This document shows, piece by piece, positions 1-11,352 of a DNA stretch of 64,000 bases. The notes beneath the pieces were generated by a model. It made no database searches. It had not been told where the DNA came from and saw only the letters and a list, made by a program, of their open reading frames with translations. The position numbers were made by a program, and so were the translations under genes. Positions within the stretch are counted from its first letter, which is position 1. The number at the start of each line of letters is the position of its first letter. This stretch comes from Diogma glabrata (Eukaryota; Arthropoda; Insecta; Diptera; Cylindrotomidae), in the NCBI GenBank assembly GCA_963693315.1, contig OY856186.1, positions 81,994,199-82,058,198 on the forward strand, written 5' to 3'.

Positions 1-540
1 CAATTTTGACTTACAATTTTGATAACTGGATTTTTTGAAAACCCCAAAAAATTGTTTTTTCTTGCAATTCAAATGATTTTGGTTTGTGTTTAAGTTGTTT
101 TTACTATATGATAAGTTATTTAAATTATTATTTTGATATTTTAGTACTATAAAAACAATTTATTTAGGATAGATTTAACTACAAATCTTACATGCAGGCA
201 GCGTGCGTGTCATGCATACAAAATATTTTGTGGTCATATGTGCGGAAAAGTAGATTTTTCGTTTGTTATTGTAGTATGAAATTTGTGCATGTGTTACAAA
301 AAAAGTATTGTTCAATACTGGAGAGCAATTAACGGTTTTTGGATAAATAAGAATAGTTGGGTTGGAAAATATCATATGAAATGTGGTTTTATGCAAAAGA
401 AATAATTATTGAAAAGAAGCATTTACGCTAAATGAAACGACTTTTTAGACCAATAGGACCAGTTGGTTTGAAAAATATCAGCTCTTGTTTGTTGTAATTA
501 TTGAAAAGAAGCATTGACCTTGGTGATATATGATCTAAGT
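1..540. other. Unassigned AT-rich sequence
   Basis: No gene, transposon end or RNA motif is recognised here. A short phrase around AAAAGAAGCATT occurs twice (near 413 and 505), which may be a local duplication. Confidence 0.4.
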
Positions 541-554
541 TTGAAATTCTTAAA

Positions 555-1260
555 GAATTTTCATTAAGTCTCTTACATGGTTATTGATATTAATAGCATA
601 AACAAATTTACTAATTCTCTCTAAAATTCTAGCTGAAATCCATTTATGATTGCGATAGATAACTTTTTCTACTTTTTTAAAAATTTTGACTGTAACTTCC
701 AGATTCCATATAGAATTTTTCCATTTTTGATTAATTTTTAAACTTTCATCTAATAAATCATTTTCATTATTGGGGTAATTGAAATAAGGCCCTTTTTTGG
801 TTACTCTTAATCAAAGCTAATAAAGTTCTTCGTTTGCATGTTAATAATATTTCTGACGGTGGTCTTGAAATAGAAATATTTCTAGAATTACTTTGTTGAA
901 TCAAAAACTTATACAATAGCTGCTGGTTAAATGGTTTGTGGTGTTTTTAAATAAATTTTTTAAATGGTTTGTGGTGGTTTTAAATAAATTTTTTAATATG
1001 CATTTGATGTTTTGAACGTTTCAGCTAATCCGTTTGATTGTGGATGATCCGGAGAAGATTGTGTTAACTTATTGTCATGTTTTGCAGAAAATACCTTAAA
1101 GGTTCATCCAAAGGGGGTCCTCCTCTATCAGAACCGATTTCTGAAGGTAGACCAAAAAGTGAAAAAATCTTAATCAGAGCATTTACAAAAGCAGTAGGAG
1201 TTGTGATATTCATTTGAACGACATCACAATACACGGCTAAAATTAAAAATAACTAGTATG
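555..1260 (-). pseudogene. Ty3/gypsy-type integrase remnant (pol 3' end)
   Basis: Translated from 1225 downward on the minus strand, the sequence gives an integrase core of LTR retrotransposons. It has a FGLPSEIGSDRGG block (the catalytic-core SDRG motif) followed, after a frame change near 1075, by SPDHPQSNGLAE, the conserved HPQSNG-type motif with its catalytic Glu region. Further on (775 to 555) an open stretch ending WISARILERISKFVYAINI resembles the C-terminal DNA-binding part of gypsy integrases and ends in a stop. The two parts are separated by stops and duplicated AT-rich sequence near 920-1000. No LTR was found nearby, so this is an old truncated copy. The family call rests on motif recognition, not a search. 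Confidence 0.75.
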
Positions 1261-1524
1261 GTAGGCTGTGACCATAGCGGCCACGCCAAGAAATTCCCGT
1301 TAAGTTAAATAGGAAACAAAAATATTTTCTTAAAACTTTAATAAATTGAAATTTTCTTTTTAAGACTTGCAATTAATCGTCATTTCATCTTTTGGTTACA
1401 CTGGAAAGGTTTTCATTGCACCATATATTTAAAACTAGCGGTGAAGTCTACGTAAACTCTACTTTGTCAACGTTGCTAAAAATTTTTCGATTTTTCTTAA
1501 ACAATATCACCATTTTTTAGGATT

Positions 1525-2330
1525 CCGTACTTTGAAAAAGTAAAACGGCACCCCATGGGTGAGACTTCAGTGTCCGTCCGAATTTCTACATAATCAATTT
1601 ACTCACAAACTATAAGTGCTATCAACTTGAAATTTTCTACAGCTATTAAATGTGTTGTCCCACTCCTGATGATAACAAAAAAATTTCAAATATTTGTTTT
1701 TATCTATATTTTATGGACATAGATAAGGAGATAGTACAACAAAAGTTTTTTTTAAGGAATCGAGTTTGGTCTAGAAAAATCGAAAAAAATGGAAGTATTT
1801 CGAAAAAAATTTCATTGAATTTTCGACTGCTATTTTTTGAGTTATTACCAAAAACGAGTGGTTTTTTTGTCCCCCCCCCCCCTTAACTTCGAACGTTACA
1901 AAAGAAAACATTTAAAAAAATTCATGGGTGTAGAGATTTTGCTAAATCGAAACTGAAATTTTTTTTGGTTGTTATAATTTCAAATGTTCATTAGCGGCGG
2001 TTAAAAGTAGAAATTTTGAAAAAAATTATTTTTGATCATGGAATGTGGGGGGGGGGATGTCATATTAAAGGTGATTTTTTATTGTAGTGCAGAACAGTTT
2101 TTTTTAAATTTTCGAAAGCACAGTTTTCGATTTATTTTCAAAAATGTAATAATTATTCTGTCCCCCCCCTTTACTTCGAACATTTCAAAAGAAAAAATTT
2201 ATAATTGTTGTTGTTATGATTTTGTTGTTGTTATAATTTCTTTCAAATGTCCACTAATGAACATTTATGTTCAAAGTAGAAATTTTGGAAAAAAAAATAA
2301 GATACTCAACCGAAAGTGATAAACCGGAAG
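1525..2330 (+). mobile_element. Family C repeat fragment (GGGTTCCGT-ended element)
   Basis: It begins with a decayed GGATTCCGTACTTTGAAAAAG end and then runs parallel to the copy at 33561-34100, including the shared GTGTCCGTCCGAATTTCTAC phrase. Poly-C runs (1870-1882, 2161-2168) and poly-G (2046-2054) are part of the repeat. The other terminus is not visible, so this copy is truncated. It is non-coding as far as can be seen; short open frames across it are not conserved in sense. Confidence 0.6.
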
Positions 2331-2877
2331 TGATTTTATAAAGATTACAAAAACTTTATAAGCTATGTTTCAACCAAATTAAATCTCAGAAATGAGTGTT
2401 ATTGAAGTTTCAAATGAACAGTTATCCAAGTGATTCACTCACTAACCTCTGAAGTTTTTATCAAATTTTGATCTTCGATATTCAAGTCCGTATGCGTCTG
2501 CAGCTCATTTACATACCAAAGTTTCATCTAGATATCATGCGTTTGCGTAACGAAAACAACAAGTAGTTTTTTCACATTTTCTTAAAAAACTCAAAAAGTA
2601 AGATAACGATTGTTTATACAAATGTCATTATAAATGGCTGACATAATGACAAACAATATGGAAGTTTCATGATCTTGATAGCATTATTTAATCTCATGAT
2701 ATTTGTAAGAGATGATTTTCAGTTTTTTGGAAACCACTAAAAACAAATGATTTAATTTCGCTAGAAAAGGACTGGGCTCTAAGTTACGCCGAGATACATC
2801 GATTGCGACCATTTTCGTTAAAATCGAGTCATTAGTTGTTGAGAAAGCGTTGGGCAAGAATTTGTCTACATACAGCA

Positions 2878-2915
<38 letters not shown>

Positions 2916-3045
2916 ACAGACTGCCAGCTAAAAATAGTCTAAACAGCTTCAGGAGGTCATGAAACGTAAGGATATCATAAAAATTCCGATATCGAAAATC
3001 GCCCCTAAAACAATAACTTCCCATATCGGGAAGTTAAAAAAACTA
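2331..3045 (+). repeat. Non-coding repeat-like stretch with CA microsatellite and terminal hairpin
   Basis: Contains a CA microsatellite (about 2890-2912) and ends in a perfect short hairpin, AACTTCCC-atatc-GGGAAGTT, at about 3017-3037. Such a hairpin at the edge of an AT-rich block is typical of a transposon terminus. No coding potential or second copy was found in the window. Confidence 0.35.
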
Positions 3046-3440
3046 TAATTTTTGAAATAAAACAAATCTAAATGAATTCTTTCAAACAGCTATGGAGTCT
3101 CAGAGCATCAAGTTGTTGTTACTATTTCCTTGTAAACGTTTTGAGTTACTTGACATGTTTTACAACCTTGGATGAATTTTTCAATATCTTTTCAATGTTA
3201 TACCACCATACGTAAGAACTGGCCATAATTTTCATTTTAATAATTCCAACATGATTTTCATGTAATATATGTAGAACATCATTTCTTAAACAATCTCATG
3301 TAATAAATACACTCGACTCATGTAATAAATACACTTATCTTCACAAGATAAACGTGTTTTTTTATCAAAAAACATTTTTAGCTCTTCTGAAAAGCTTGAT
3401 TGAGATGGCAATATATCCATAAAAAACTGGCTGACATTAT

Positions 3441-5056
3441 CACTGAAAAAAATTTAAAGTAATATGTACAAAAAAGTGGTATATTTGACTAAACAATTGT
3501 CAATAGTAGCTCAACCATAAAATGGTAAAATTAATTAAATCATTTTTATAAAACTGGCAAATCTGTTTGTTCGACTATACCAAATTTATTGTCAGTTTGA
3601 AAAACCATTTTGTTATACGTGTTTGATTAGTTAGTCAATTAAACAAAACCTTTTTGTCAAAGTATAAAGAAAGTTGTATAATTGATACACATATTGTCGT
3701 TCTATTTGATCAATTTTTGTTATAGGTCTACTAAGTATTTGATCCAATTTACAAAGCCGTTGTCAACCTAGTATGTTTTGTAATACAATACATTTGCCAA
3801 TAGTTTTATCAGATCTACCGATTTGTTTTACCAGTGTTACAAGATTTTCCGTTCATAGTACCAGAAATTTGGTAAAACAAGAGGAATGTTCAGTCACAAC
3901 TAGCATTGATTTAGCCGTTTCAATATAACTGTTTTGTGGATCGTAGAATTTATCTCATAAAATTCAATATTAGTTTTTGTGGTCCTAAAACTAATACGCA
4001 AAAGACAAAAAAAGGAAAATTATTGAATATCCATAATGTATAATTAAATTACAAAGCATATTCAATTCTTAGTTTTTTCTTTATATTCCATTTAAATTCT
4101 AATGATTTTATTCTTTATTTCGAATATTTTATAAATTTATTTATATTTCTAAAATAATTTTGAAAACCAATACACTTCCACAGTCCTCAACTTCCACAGT
4201 TAATAATTTACATTAACTAAACTACGAAAATTAGCACTTTATTCAGAAAAAAAATGTTATCCGAAACACATATCAATTTATAAAAATATTGCTGTAAGAA
4301 TTGCCACACCATTGCTGACTCAGATGGAAATTCCAAATTAAAAACGAGGAATATTTTCACTTCACGTTTGCGGATTATTTCACTTTAATTGAAATTATAA
4401 TTTTAACATAAATCACAAATCACAACATTAAAAATATTGTGTCTTTAGCAGAATAAACTAAAAATAAAAGAATTTTTAAAACTATATGTATGCTTAAATA
4501 AATTTTTAGACAAATTATTTTGTATATGCCATCAGGTCTTGATGAATTCTAACTTTCTTGTTTGTATGTGCAACAAAATATTTACCATATTTGCACAAAG
4601 TTTGTTGCTTAAATCAACAAAAAAACTTGTACCTAGGATTAAAAATATTTTAAATTCTTCATTAAATGCTTGTACCAGTAGCTAATTATTTTTAGAATCT
4701 ACAAAACCTTTTTAGGTTTAATCAACCATCAATTTTAGTACCACTGTCAAAATGTTTGTCATTTCTACGCTGTCTGTGTGAACCGATGACAAAACACTTA
4801 TAAATTTAACCACGTAGGCTTACAGTATAATAAATTTTACTTTACTATTTTACAATATTAGTACCGATAACAAAAAGTTTGTAGTTTCTATCAAATTTTT
4901 GTTTGTTTATTCTTCTGAAAATGTTTTGTAAAATTGATAAAATGCTTGTCAAAGTTTGACAACAGCTTTGTCTACTTTACTTAATTTCAGTTGATATTAC
5001 AAAACCAAATCAACAAAATCCTTATTGTAGAATACACTAATATATTTTTTTCAGTG
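3441..5056. mobile_element. Non-autonomous DNA transposon with CACTGAAAAAAAT terminal inverted repeats
   Basis: The left end reads CACTGAAAAAAATTTAAAG. The right end, reverse complemented, reads CACTGAAAAAAATATATTAG, giving a 13-bp perfect terminal match. The 1.6-kb interior is AT-rich and has no coding motifs. Flanks (TTAT left, CATA right) give no convincing target duplication, so the superfamily cannot be assigned. CACTG starts occur in hAT and some other cut-and-paste groups. The same terminal phrase occurs at 44629. Confidence 0.5.
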
Positions 5057-5462
5057 CATAAACCCACAATTTCTTTGTATTTTATAAACTAAATTTTAAA
5101 TCATAATAATTTTTTCGCTAAAATCCTTACTTTCTGAGTTATTCGTAAAAAAACCATCTGAAAAAGCGTTTTTTTTCTTTGGGCTTAAAAATTGATATGT
5201 TCACTCGCAAATAAGTAGGAAAGTTCAATACTTTACTCAGCAAAAACTTTATTTTTTTTTTTATTTTCAGATAATGGCTTAGACTGTTAGGTCTACATCA
5301 CCAAAAAACTTTATTTAATAAAAGTTGCTCAAACTATGCACTTTAAAAGAATTCTAAAATAAGGAGTATTTTTTATTTTGTCCATACTACTTATATGCCA
5401 ATTTCCAGAATAAAATAAAAAATGGTCAAGCTTTCCCCCACACATATGCAACATCATCCTTA

Positions 5463-5589
5463 AGCCGGGCATTCACATACAACAGAAACAACAGCCAAAT
5501 TTCATTCAAATTTGACAGGAAAAAATTCTGTTTCTATAAAATTTGTATGGGATTCTGTTTCTGTTTCTGTTGTATGTGGTTTCAAGCCT
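5463..5589. mobile_element. MITE copy 1, PIF/Harbinger-like (TTA target duplication)
   Basis: A 127-bp near-palindrome. The arm starting AGCCGGGCATTCACATACAAC pairs with the arm ending GTTGTATGTGGTTTCAAGCCT, and the arms continue through alternating CAGAAAC/GTTTCTG blocks. It is flanked on both sides by TTA (5460-5462, 5590-5592). Three-base TWA duplications are characteristic of PIF/Harbinger, which is the basis of the superfamily call. Confidence 0.65.
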
Positions 5590-5592
5590 TTA

Positions 5593-6336
5593 CGCATACC
5601 CTATTCTTATAATCAAGATATAGGAAATTATCAAACAAAATACAAAGAATCTTTTTAATCATTAATTTAAAATTCTCTTTAAAGAAGTAATTACAAACCA
5701 TATCTTTTATATCAAAATCTCAAATCATCTGTTTTTACATTGAATTTTACTATCAACGAATCAAAACCGATCATAAAAAGCATCGATCATATAACTTCAA
5801 CCAGAACTTAACTTTAACTGGAGGATAACAAAATGTTTTGGTTTCACCACAATTCTCTTTGTTAAATTAACCAACGGTTAAGCTTAACAATAAGTTAAAA
5901 TGCTATTAGTTTTGAATAACCAAACCGAATTTTGAAAGATAAAAGATAAGAAAATCCTGCAATCTCAAACTTATGAAAAAGATAAAATAAGATGTTTAAT
6001 TTATTTATTTTATATATTAATTTTTATTTCAGCATTTCTCATATTTTTCATTCATATTTTTCATCCAAATATGACATATCGCATTTCTCTTGGTTAAATT
6101 TTAGCTTAAATATATTTTGTAGATCAAGTTCTCTGAGAATTTAACATAGTATTTAGCTAACTGACACTGGTGAAACCCATTTCCTTCAGTTAAGTGGCAG
6201 TTAGCTTAAATTTAACTGAACTTTAACTTAACTGAGGATGGTGAAACTTGCCCTTAAAAATTTTAAATTAAAAAAAAGTGATGAGCTTAGCACTCAAATA
6301 CTTTGAAATTTCAACTTAATTTCAAATATGCATAAT
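5593..6336. other. Unassigned AT-rich sequence
   Basis: No coding, RNA or transposon-end signal is recognised. A partial inverted echo of TTAACT/AGTTAA phrases (5800-6240) hints at an old MITE, but ends could not be drawn. Confidence 0.35.
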
Positions 6337-6406
6337 AAGACTGAATCTAACAAAATATGGTGTGCAATTTATGAAATTGTTTTGCTATCCACACAATTGT
6401 CGATCG

Positions 6407-6485
6407 ATCTAGTTTCGAACCAATAAGAACTTTTTATTACACTTTAAAAAAGTATATCATTTTCATCAGGGCTAGCCGACTAGAT
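6407..6485 (-). ncRNA. Putative hammerhead ribozyme in unit 1 (helix-III-open form)
   Basis: Read 5' to 3' on the minus strand it has all three core blocks: GTC at the cleavage position (6480-6478), CTGATGA (6469-6463) and GAAAC (6416-6412). The outer helix III is a perfect 7 bp (ATCTAGT with ACTAGAT). Helix II can form from sequence after CTGATGA and the TTATTGGTTC before GAAAC, although the first pair is mismatched in this copy. Helix I is only the palindrome GGCTAGCC, very short for a lone molecule but able to pair between two molecules. Confidence 0.55.
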
Positions 6486-6857
6486 ACACTACCAAAAAAA
6501 ATTTAACGCTATATAAACCAAAATTGGTCTACTGCTCTAGCGAAGTATAAGAAAACAAAAAACTTTCATAAACATATATTTATTAGATTCAGATTTAGTC
6601 AATTTATTTCTCTAGTTGATCACTATTGTTGTTATACTCTAACCAAGTAAGAATTGGATAACCAACTTGTATCGGCAAGAAGAAGATGACTATCTTCACT
6701 TGTGTCTATCGACACATTATCTACAATTAATTCAATGAATTATTTGTGATATTACATCACTCCGATGAAAGTTATCCCATCATGAATAATAAGCTGAATC
6801 TAACAAAATACGGTGAAATTTATGAAATTTGTTTGCTATCCACACAATTGTCGATCG

Positions 6858-6936
6858 ATCTAGTTTCAAACCGATAAGAACATTTTATTACACTTAAAAA
6901 TAATGTATCATTCTCATCAGGGGTAGCCGACTAGAT
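6858..6936 (-). ncRNA. Putative hammerhead ribozyme in unit 2
   Basis: Same 79-nt architecture as in unit 1: GTC, CTGATGAG, GAAAC and the perfect 7-bp helix III are retained. Helix II pairs GAATGATA with TATC-g-GTTT (one bulge, two G-U pairs). The helix I element is GGCTACCC, with weaker self-pairing than unit 1. Both direct units keep every core base although they differ elsewhere, which is mild evidence for constraint or recent amplification. Confidence 0.55.
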
Positions 6937-7689
6937 ACACTACCAAAAAAAGTTAAAGCTATATAAACCAAAATTGGTCTACTGCTCTATCGAATTATAA
7001 GAAAACAAAAAACTTTCATTAACATATATTTATTAGATTCAGGTTTAGTCAATTTATTTCTCTTGTTGATCACTATTGTTGTTATACTCTAACCAAGTTA
7101 GAATTGGATAACCAACTTGTATCGGCGAGAAAAGGATGACCATCTTCACTTGAGCCTATCGACACATTATCTACAATTAATTCAATGAATTATTTGTGAT
7201 ATTACATCACTCCGATGAAAGTTATCCCATCATGAATAATGAGACTTGAATAATTCTAACTGGGTTAGAGTATAACAATAATAGTGATTAACTTGAGAAA
7301 TAAATTGACTAAACCTAAATCTAATAAATATATGTTTATGAAAGTTTTTTGTTTTCTTATAATTCGATAGAGCAGAGGACCAATTTTGGTTTATACAGCG
7401 TTAACTTTTTTTGGTAGTGTATGTAGTCGGCTAGCCTTGATGAGAATAAATAGTTTTTTTTAATGTGTAATAAAAAGTTCTTATCGGTTCGAAACTAGAT
7501 CGATCAACAATTGTGTGGATAGCAAAAAAATTTCATAAATTGCACACCATATTTTGTTAGATTCAGTCTTATAATTCATGATGGGATAACTTCCATCGGA
7601 GTGATGTAATATCACAAATAATTCATTGAATTAATTGTTAAAATATGCGCTGGAATATTTAAAAAAAAAAACTTAAAATTAGTAAAATA

Positions 7690-7747
7690 AAAAAGAGCAC
7701 GAAATGTGCATATAGACACGTGCACCATGTACACAATGTTTGTCGGG
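7690..7747 (+). mobile_element. Family D right-end fragment
   Basis: The stretch from GTGCATATAGACACGTGCACC to the end TGTTTGTCGGG matches the right end of the family D element at 25060-25111. Only the terminal ~60 bp is present. Confidence 0.6.
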
Positions 7748-7823
7748 TTGGTTCCACATACCACTCGCGACGGTATATGGAAATTTAAATTTAATTTCTT
7801 CTAATAGACTGATTGAATGAAAT

Positions 7824-7950
7824 AGATTTACGTCCATCAACACCTTTGAACGTATGTTTTTGTTTGACCTTGGTCTTGAAAGGTTTTTATGTGTTGTTGT
7901 GACACATATTGTAATTCCTACTACACAACACATTTTATTAAAAAAAAAAT
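7824..7950 (+). mobile_element. Family E 3'-end fragment
   Basis: Matches the last ~125 bp of family E (compare 8714-8842 and 48438-48560), ending ACACAACACATTTTATTAAAAA. The A-rich end and 5' truncation suggest retrotransposition, but no family assignment is possible. Confidence 0.6.
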
Positions 7951-8213
7951 AAAGAATTATAAAAACGTAGCGCGTAGTTTAATGTTGAACGTTCCGCCAT
8001 GCTTAAAAGTTTTAACCTCTATTCGGGCATTAACGCATCTAACCACGTTCTTCTAACATCTACATTCTAATACACAATTAATTCAATAGAGATATACAAG
8101 GATTGAAGAACAATTGAGACGAACATTGTTGTGATTGGCTTGGCATCACTCTACCTATGTACTTATATTGGAAGTATCCTGTATTATTCGCAAAGAGGGA
8201 TCAATTCTTTTAT

Positions 8214-8842
8214 GTTTGATCTATGGGTGTGACAACCCCGTGTTCTCTTGTCCCTGCTATTGGTATATGACTTAACGTGAGACATCACATACCACTGGCA
8301 ACTGTAGTAAGATATCACTAGCCAAAGTGATATCTTAGGGGTGCTGGCGGATGAACTTATTCAGTCAACGGTAGCACCCTCAGTCTATGGAATATTTCTT
8401 GATAATGGCACGTTGTTGTTTGCTCAAAGAAACGATTCTTCATATAAATTTATATCTGGGTTTTTATAATTGAGGAAGATCGTGGGGCGGATCAAAGATT
8501 AATCAAAGATTATGCCACTAGCTGGATTATTGGAAACCCCATTTTAGTTTTCTTTCTGCAAATTTTTAAAACCAACTTGCTTTTTATTCCTTGTTTTATT
8601 TTTATTTTCTTTGTCCTATCTTGAAATATTGACCGGTGTCATATTTTATATGCGATAGGCTTTATTGTTTAGTTATTCATTATTTAATAAAAAAATTTAA
8701 AAAAAAAAAAAAAGATTTGCGTCGATTAACATCCTCAAACCCCATATTGTTGTGGGACCTTGGTCTTAAAAGGTTTCTATGTTTTGTTGTGACACATATT
8801 GTAATGCCCACTACACAACATATTTTATTAAAAAAAAATTGA
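8214..8842 (+). mobile_element. Family E repeat, compact ~630-bp copy
   Basis: It starts GATCTATGGGTGTGACAACC and ends ACATATTTTATTAAAAAAAA. Head and tail are both shared with the 44853-48565 copy, which carries about 3 kb of extra internal sequence, and partly with 39728-39955. The head contains direct phrases GAGA(C/T)ATCAC and AGATATCACTAGCCAA. No protein is encoded. It could be a non-autonomous retroelement (A-rich 3' end) or another interspersed repeat. Confidence 0.65.
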
Positions 8843-9938
8843 GGAATGTTTGGTCATATTTTACGTGGTTTTGATATACAGATTTTCGGAAGTTCGAAAG
8901 TCTGTGGCCCTCATTTTATAAGAAGTTTTATACGATAATAAAATTAATAAAGAAAATTCTGTTCAGGGTTTTCTACAAGAACAACGAATGAAAAAGGCTA
9001 ACTTTATCCAAAATGTCCTACAAGAAGGATGTCATCCCCCTGTACCTAGTATGTTGATCGTCTCAAAACGACTTCATTTCCATAATCTCCAAGGATCTGC
9101 AAGGTCGATGTCAAAGGTAATATAGTAACATTAATAATATTAGTAATAAATTAGTAATATTAGTAATAAATTTATTCTTTTGACCAAACAGTAAACTATT
9201 CACAATTGTAGATAAATAATGTAAACCAAATATTCGTAATTGTAAATCATGTTCCGCATAGTATCAGTGGTATAATCCATTGAGTTTATAGTTAAATATT
9301 CTTTAACAAAAGTTAAAAGAAAGGGAATGGAACAGGTTGACCATTTTGTTATCTATATGATCCATTTTGACCTGAGTCAATTGTGAGTCAGTGGCTTTCA
9401 AAAATTAATATCGATACGGTTCTAAACCCTTACCTAGGTTCAGACAATCAAAAACTATGCTCTTTTGACGAACATATTACAAACAAACCTCAAAACATCA
9501 TTCACTACATCCAAATAGCATATTTACTCGCTTACGATGCACTTGATATGAAATTGAATATTAATTTTCTGTAATAAAATAAACAGTAAATAATTTAAAT
9601 TAATAAAACAAATTGAAGAATTTAATTAATATTTGCATAGCAAAATTAATTAAAATATGTTTTGTTTATGAAAAATAAAATTCAATTAATTATTTTTTTT
9701 TTGAACTCTCGTTGTTTTTAATTTTCTCATTTTGTGAAATAATTTTTGCTGTTAAAAAACTATTTCATTTTTTGTTTTTCTTTTTTGCATTTTTGCAATT
9801 CAGTTTTACTTAATTATAATTTCCAAAACAAAACTACATCAATTTGAGATGTTTGTACAGTTATTTATTTGATTCAATTTAAAGCTTATTTTCGTTAGGA
9901 TTCTGGTGAATCAGGAAACTGGAAATAGATGAACGGTG
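8843..9938. other. Unassigned AT-rich sequence
   Basis: No recognisable gene or element end. Short TTAGTAATA direct repeats occur at about 9125-9175. A 63-codon open frame at 9383 matches nothing recognised. Confidence 0.35.
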
Positions 9939-9941
9939 TTA

Positions 9942-10080
9942 AGCCGGGCATTCACATACAACGGAAACAGAAACAGAAACCGAATTTCATACAAATTTGA
10001 CAGATAAAAATTCGGTTTCTGTAAAATTTGTATGAAATTCGGTTTCGGTTTCTGTTTCCGTTGTATGTGGTTTCAAGCCT
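9942..10080. mobile_element. MITE copy 2, PIF/Harbinger-like (TTA target duplication)
   Basis: A 139-bp near-perfect palindrome of the same family as 5463-5589. Its ends are AGCCGGGCATTCACATACAAC and GTTGTATGTGGTTTCAAGCCT, and it is flanked by TTA at 9939-9941 and 10081-10083. The internal arm match (GAAATTCGGTTTCGG against CCGAATTTC) is cleaner than in copy 1, implying a younger copy. Confidence 0.7.
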
Positions 10081-10161
10081 TTAGTGGAGATGTGGGAACG
10101 TGTTCCAGACTTAATTCAACCAGTACTTTAAATATAATCTCATTTGACATTTTTAAAAACA

Positions 10162-10730
10162 TGTTGAATCCTCAGTTATATTTAGACTTCCCCAAATGTT
10201 AAATCGCCAAAATGTTGGAGATGTTCAGATGAGTTGTAGATGTAATTAATAACACTCAGAACTTAAACTTCCATAAAATCATTTATTGAATATTCAAAGA
10301 TTTCACAATTTGATTTTAGTAATTACTTGTATAACAAATTTCTTAAATTCCTGTTACAACTTTTAATAATAAAAGCCAAAAATTAGAGCTTCTTAGCTCA
10401 CACAAAACCACACCACAACTGACTCCGATTAGCTTCAGCAAAATCAATTTTAAATGTTTGACCAATCAGCGGTCAGGTGAACTCATATTTCGTTTTATAA
10501 AATAAGTTGATTACGTGCTTAAAATTGCAACTAAGCATTTTTGAACTACTAAGAAATTGAATTCTTGTTTATTATTTGAATTAAGAAATCTTAAATATGA
10601 AATTGTTTAATTAACGAAATTTGATTTAGGTGAATACCTTATACAATGTATGTTTATACACCGGGTGTATAATGTGTAAAGAACTTTAGAATTGTACATG
10701 ACTAAGGGACTGGTGTGGTGGACCACAACA
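10162..10730 (-). repeat. 3' LTR
   Basis: TGTTG...CAACA termini; matches the 15468-16036 copy along all 569 bp as far as can be read. A typical polypurine tract is not obvious just inside this LTR; the only candidate is a short AACGGGGTAA on the minus strand. Confidence 0.9.
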
Positions 10731-11109
10731 TTACCCCGTTATTATAAAAAGATATTCCTTACAATTATGCTAAGGAATATCTTATAGATAGCACTATTTC
10801 ATTTTAGACATTTTAATTGCTGGTTGGTCAGTTGTAGCGTTTACAAAATTCTTTTGCCTCCCTTGAATTTACATAAAAATTTCACAGGGATTAATATTAA
10901 AATTCAGTATCATAAAATATTACCTTAAAATACAATGTTTATTCTTAAATCTAAGTACAATAAGATTTTATGTAATTATCAAATATTATTATTTAATTAT
11001 TCATTTCAGATAATAGTAAGTCAAATAACAACAATAAAACCATCAATTAAGCAAAAGGTTCTTTCATTTATTCATCTTATTCCCTTTTCTTCACTGAGAC
11101 CACTATAAT

Positions 11110-11352
11110 CTATACTATATTTTGAGCTTTCAAATGGGTTACAGTGGCTTTAACAAATCTTTGTTTTAAATATTTTATAAAAAAATAAGCGAGTCCTAAG
11201 AACATCAAACATAGGAATATCCCCATTAGAGTGTATGCAGTGAAACGTCCTCCTTCGACGGGACTATTTGTTAACTGATTATTGCTCACCGACTGAGGTG
11301 CAATGATTACCTCCTTGTCTTTAGTACTTTGGTTTCCCATAATGAATCCCAA
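11110..11352 (-). CDS. Small N-myristoylation-type membrane protein of the LTR element (unknown function)
   Basis: 80 codons. There are two possible starts, both giving Met-Gly: MGFI, or MGNQSTKDKE four codons later. The second looks like a classical N-myristoylation signal (Gly-2, Asn, Gln, Ser/Thr near position 5-6). A single hydrophobic segment, roughly residues 39-60 (YTLMGIFLCLMFLGLAYFFI), is followed by a basic stretch KYLKQRF, a membrane-anchor layout. It lies between the minisatellite and the 3' LTR, where an env or accessory gene would sit. I do not recognise the family. The intact frame in an element whose gag is frameshifted makes it worth attention, though at this length an open frame by chance is possible. 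Confidence 0.5.
   Translation of the reverse strand: MGFIMGNQSTKDKEVIIAPQSVSNNQLTNSPVEGGRFTAYTLMGIFLCLMFLGLAYFFIKYLKQRFVKATVTHLKAQNIV

Larger units (their letters stand above)
6337..7640. repeat. Family F: ~450-bp repeat, two direct copies plus one inverted copy
   Basis: Unit 1 (6337-6790) and unit 2 (6791-7240) are head-to-tail direct repeats of about 454 and 450 bp. From about 7250 to 7640 the same sequence runs in reverse complement, and it crosses a unit-to-unit junction near 7573, so it too derives from a tandem array. A further decayed partial copy lies at 20783-20985. No protein coding is seen. Each direct unit contains a hammerhead-type fold on the minus strand (separate entries). 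The layout resembles ribozyme-bearing satellites known from schistosomes and cave crickets and the retrozyme-like repeats of metazoans. Confidence 0.85.

Noticed and set aside
7421..7500. Third hammerhead in the inverted family F copy
   Set aside because: The invariant C before TGATGA is T and helix III has a mismatch, so it is probably inactive. Noted only as a relic.
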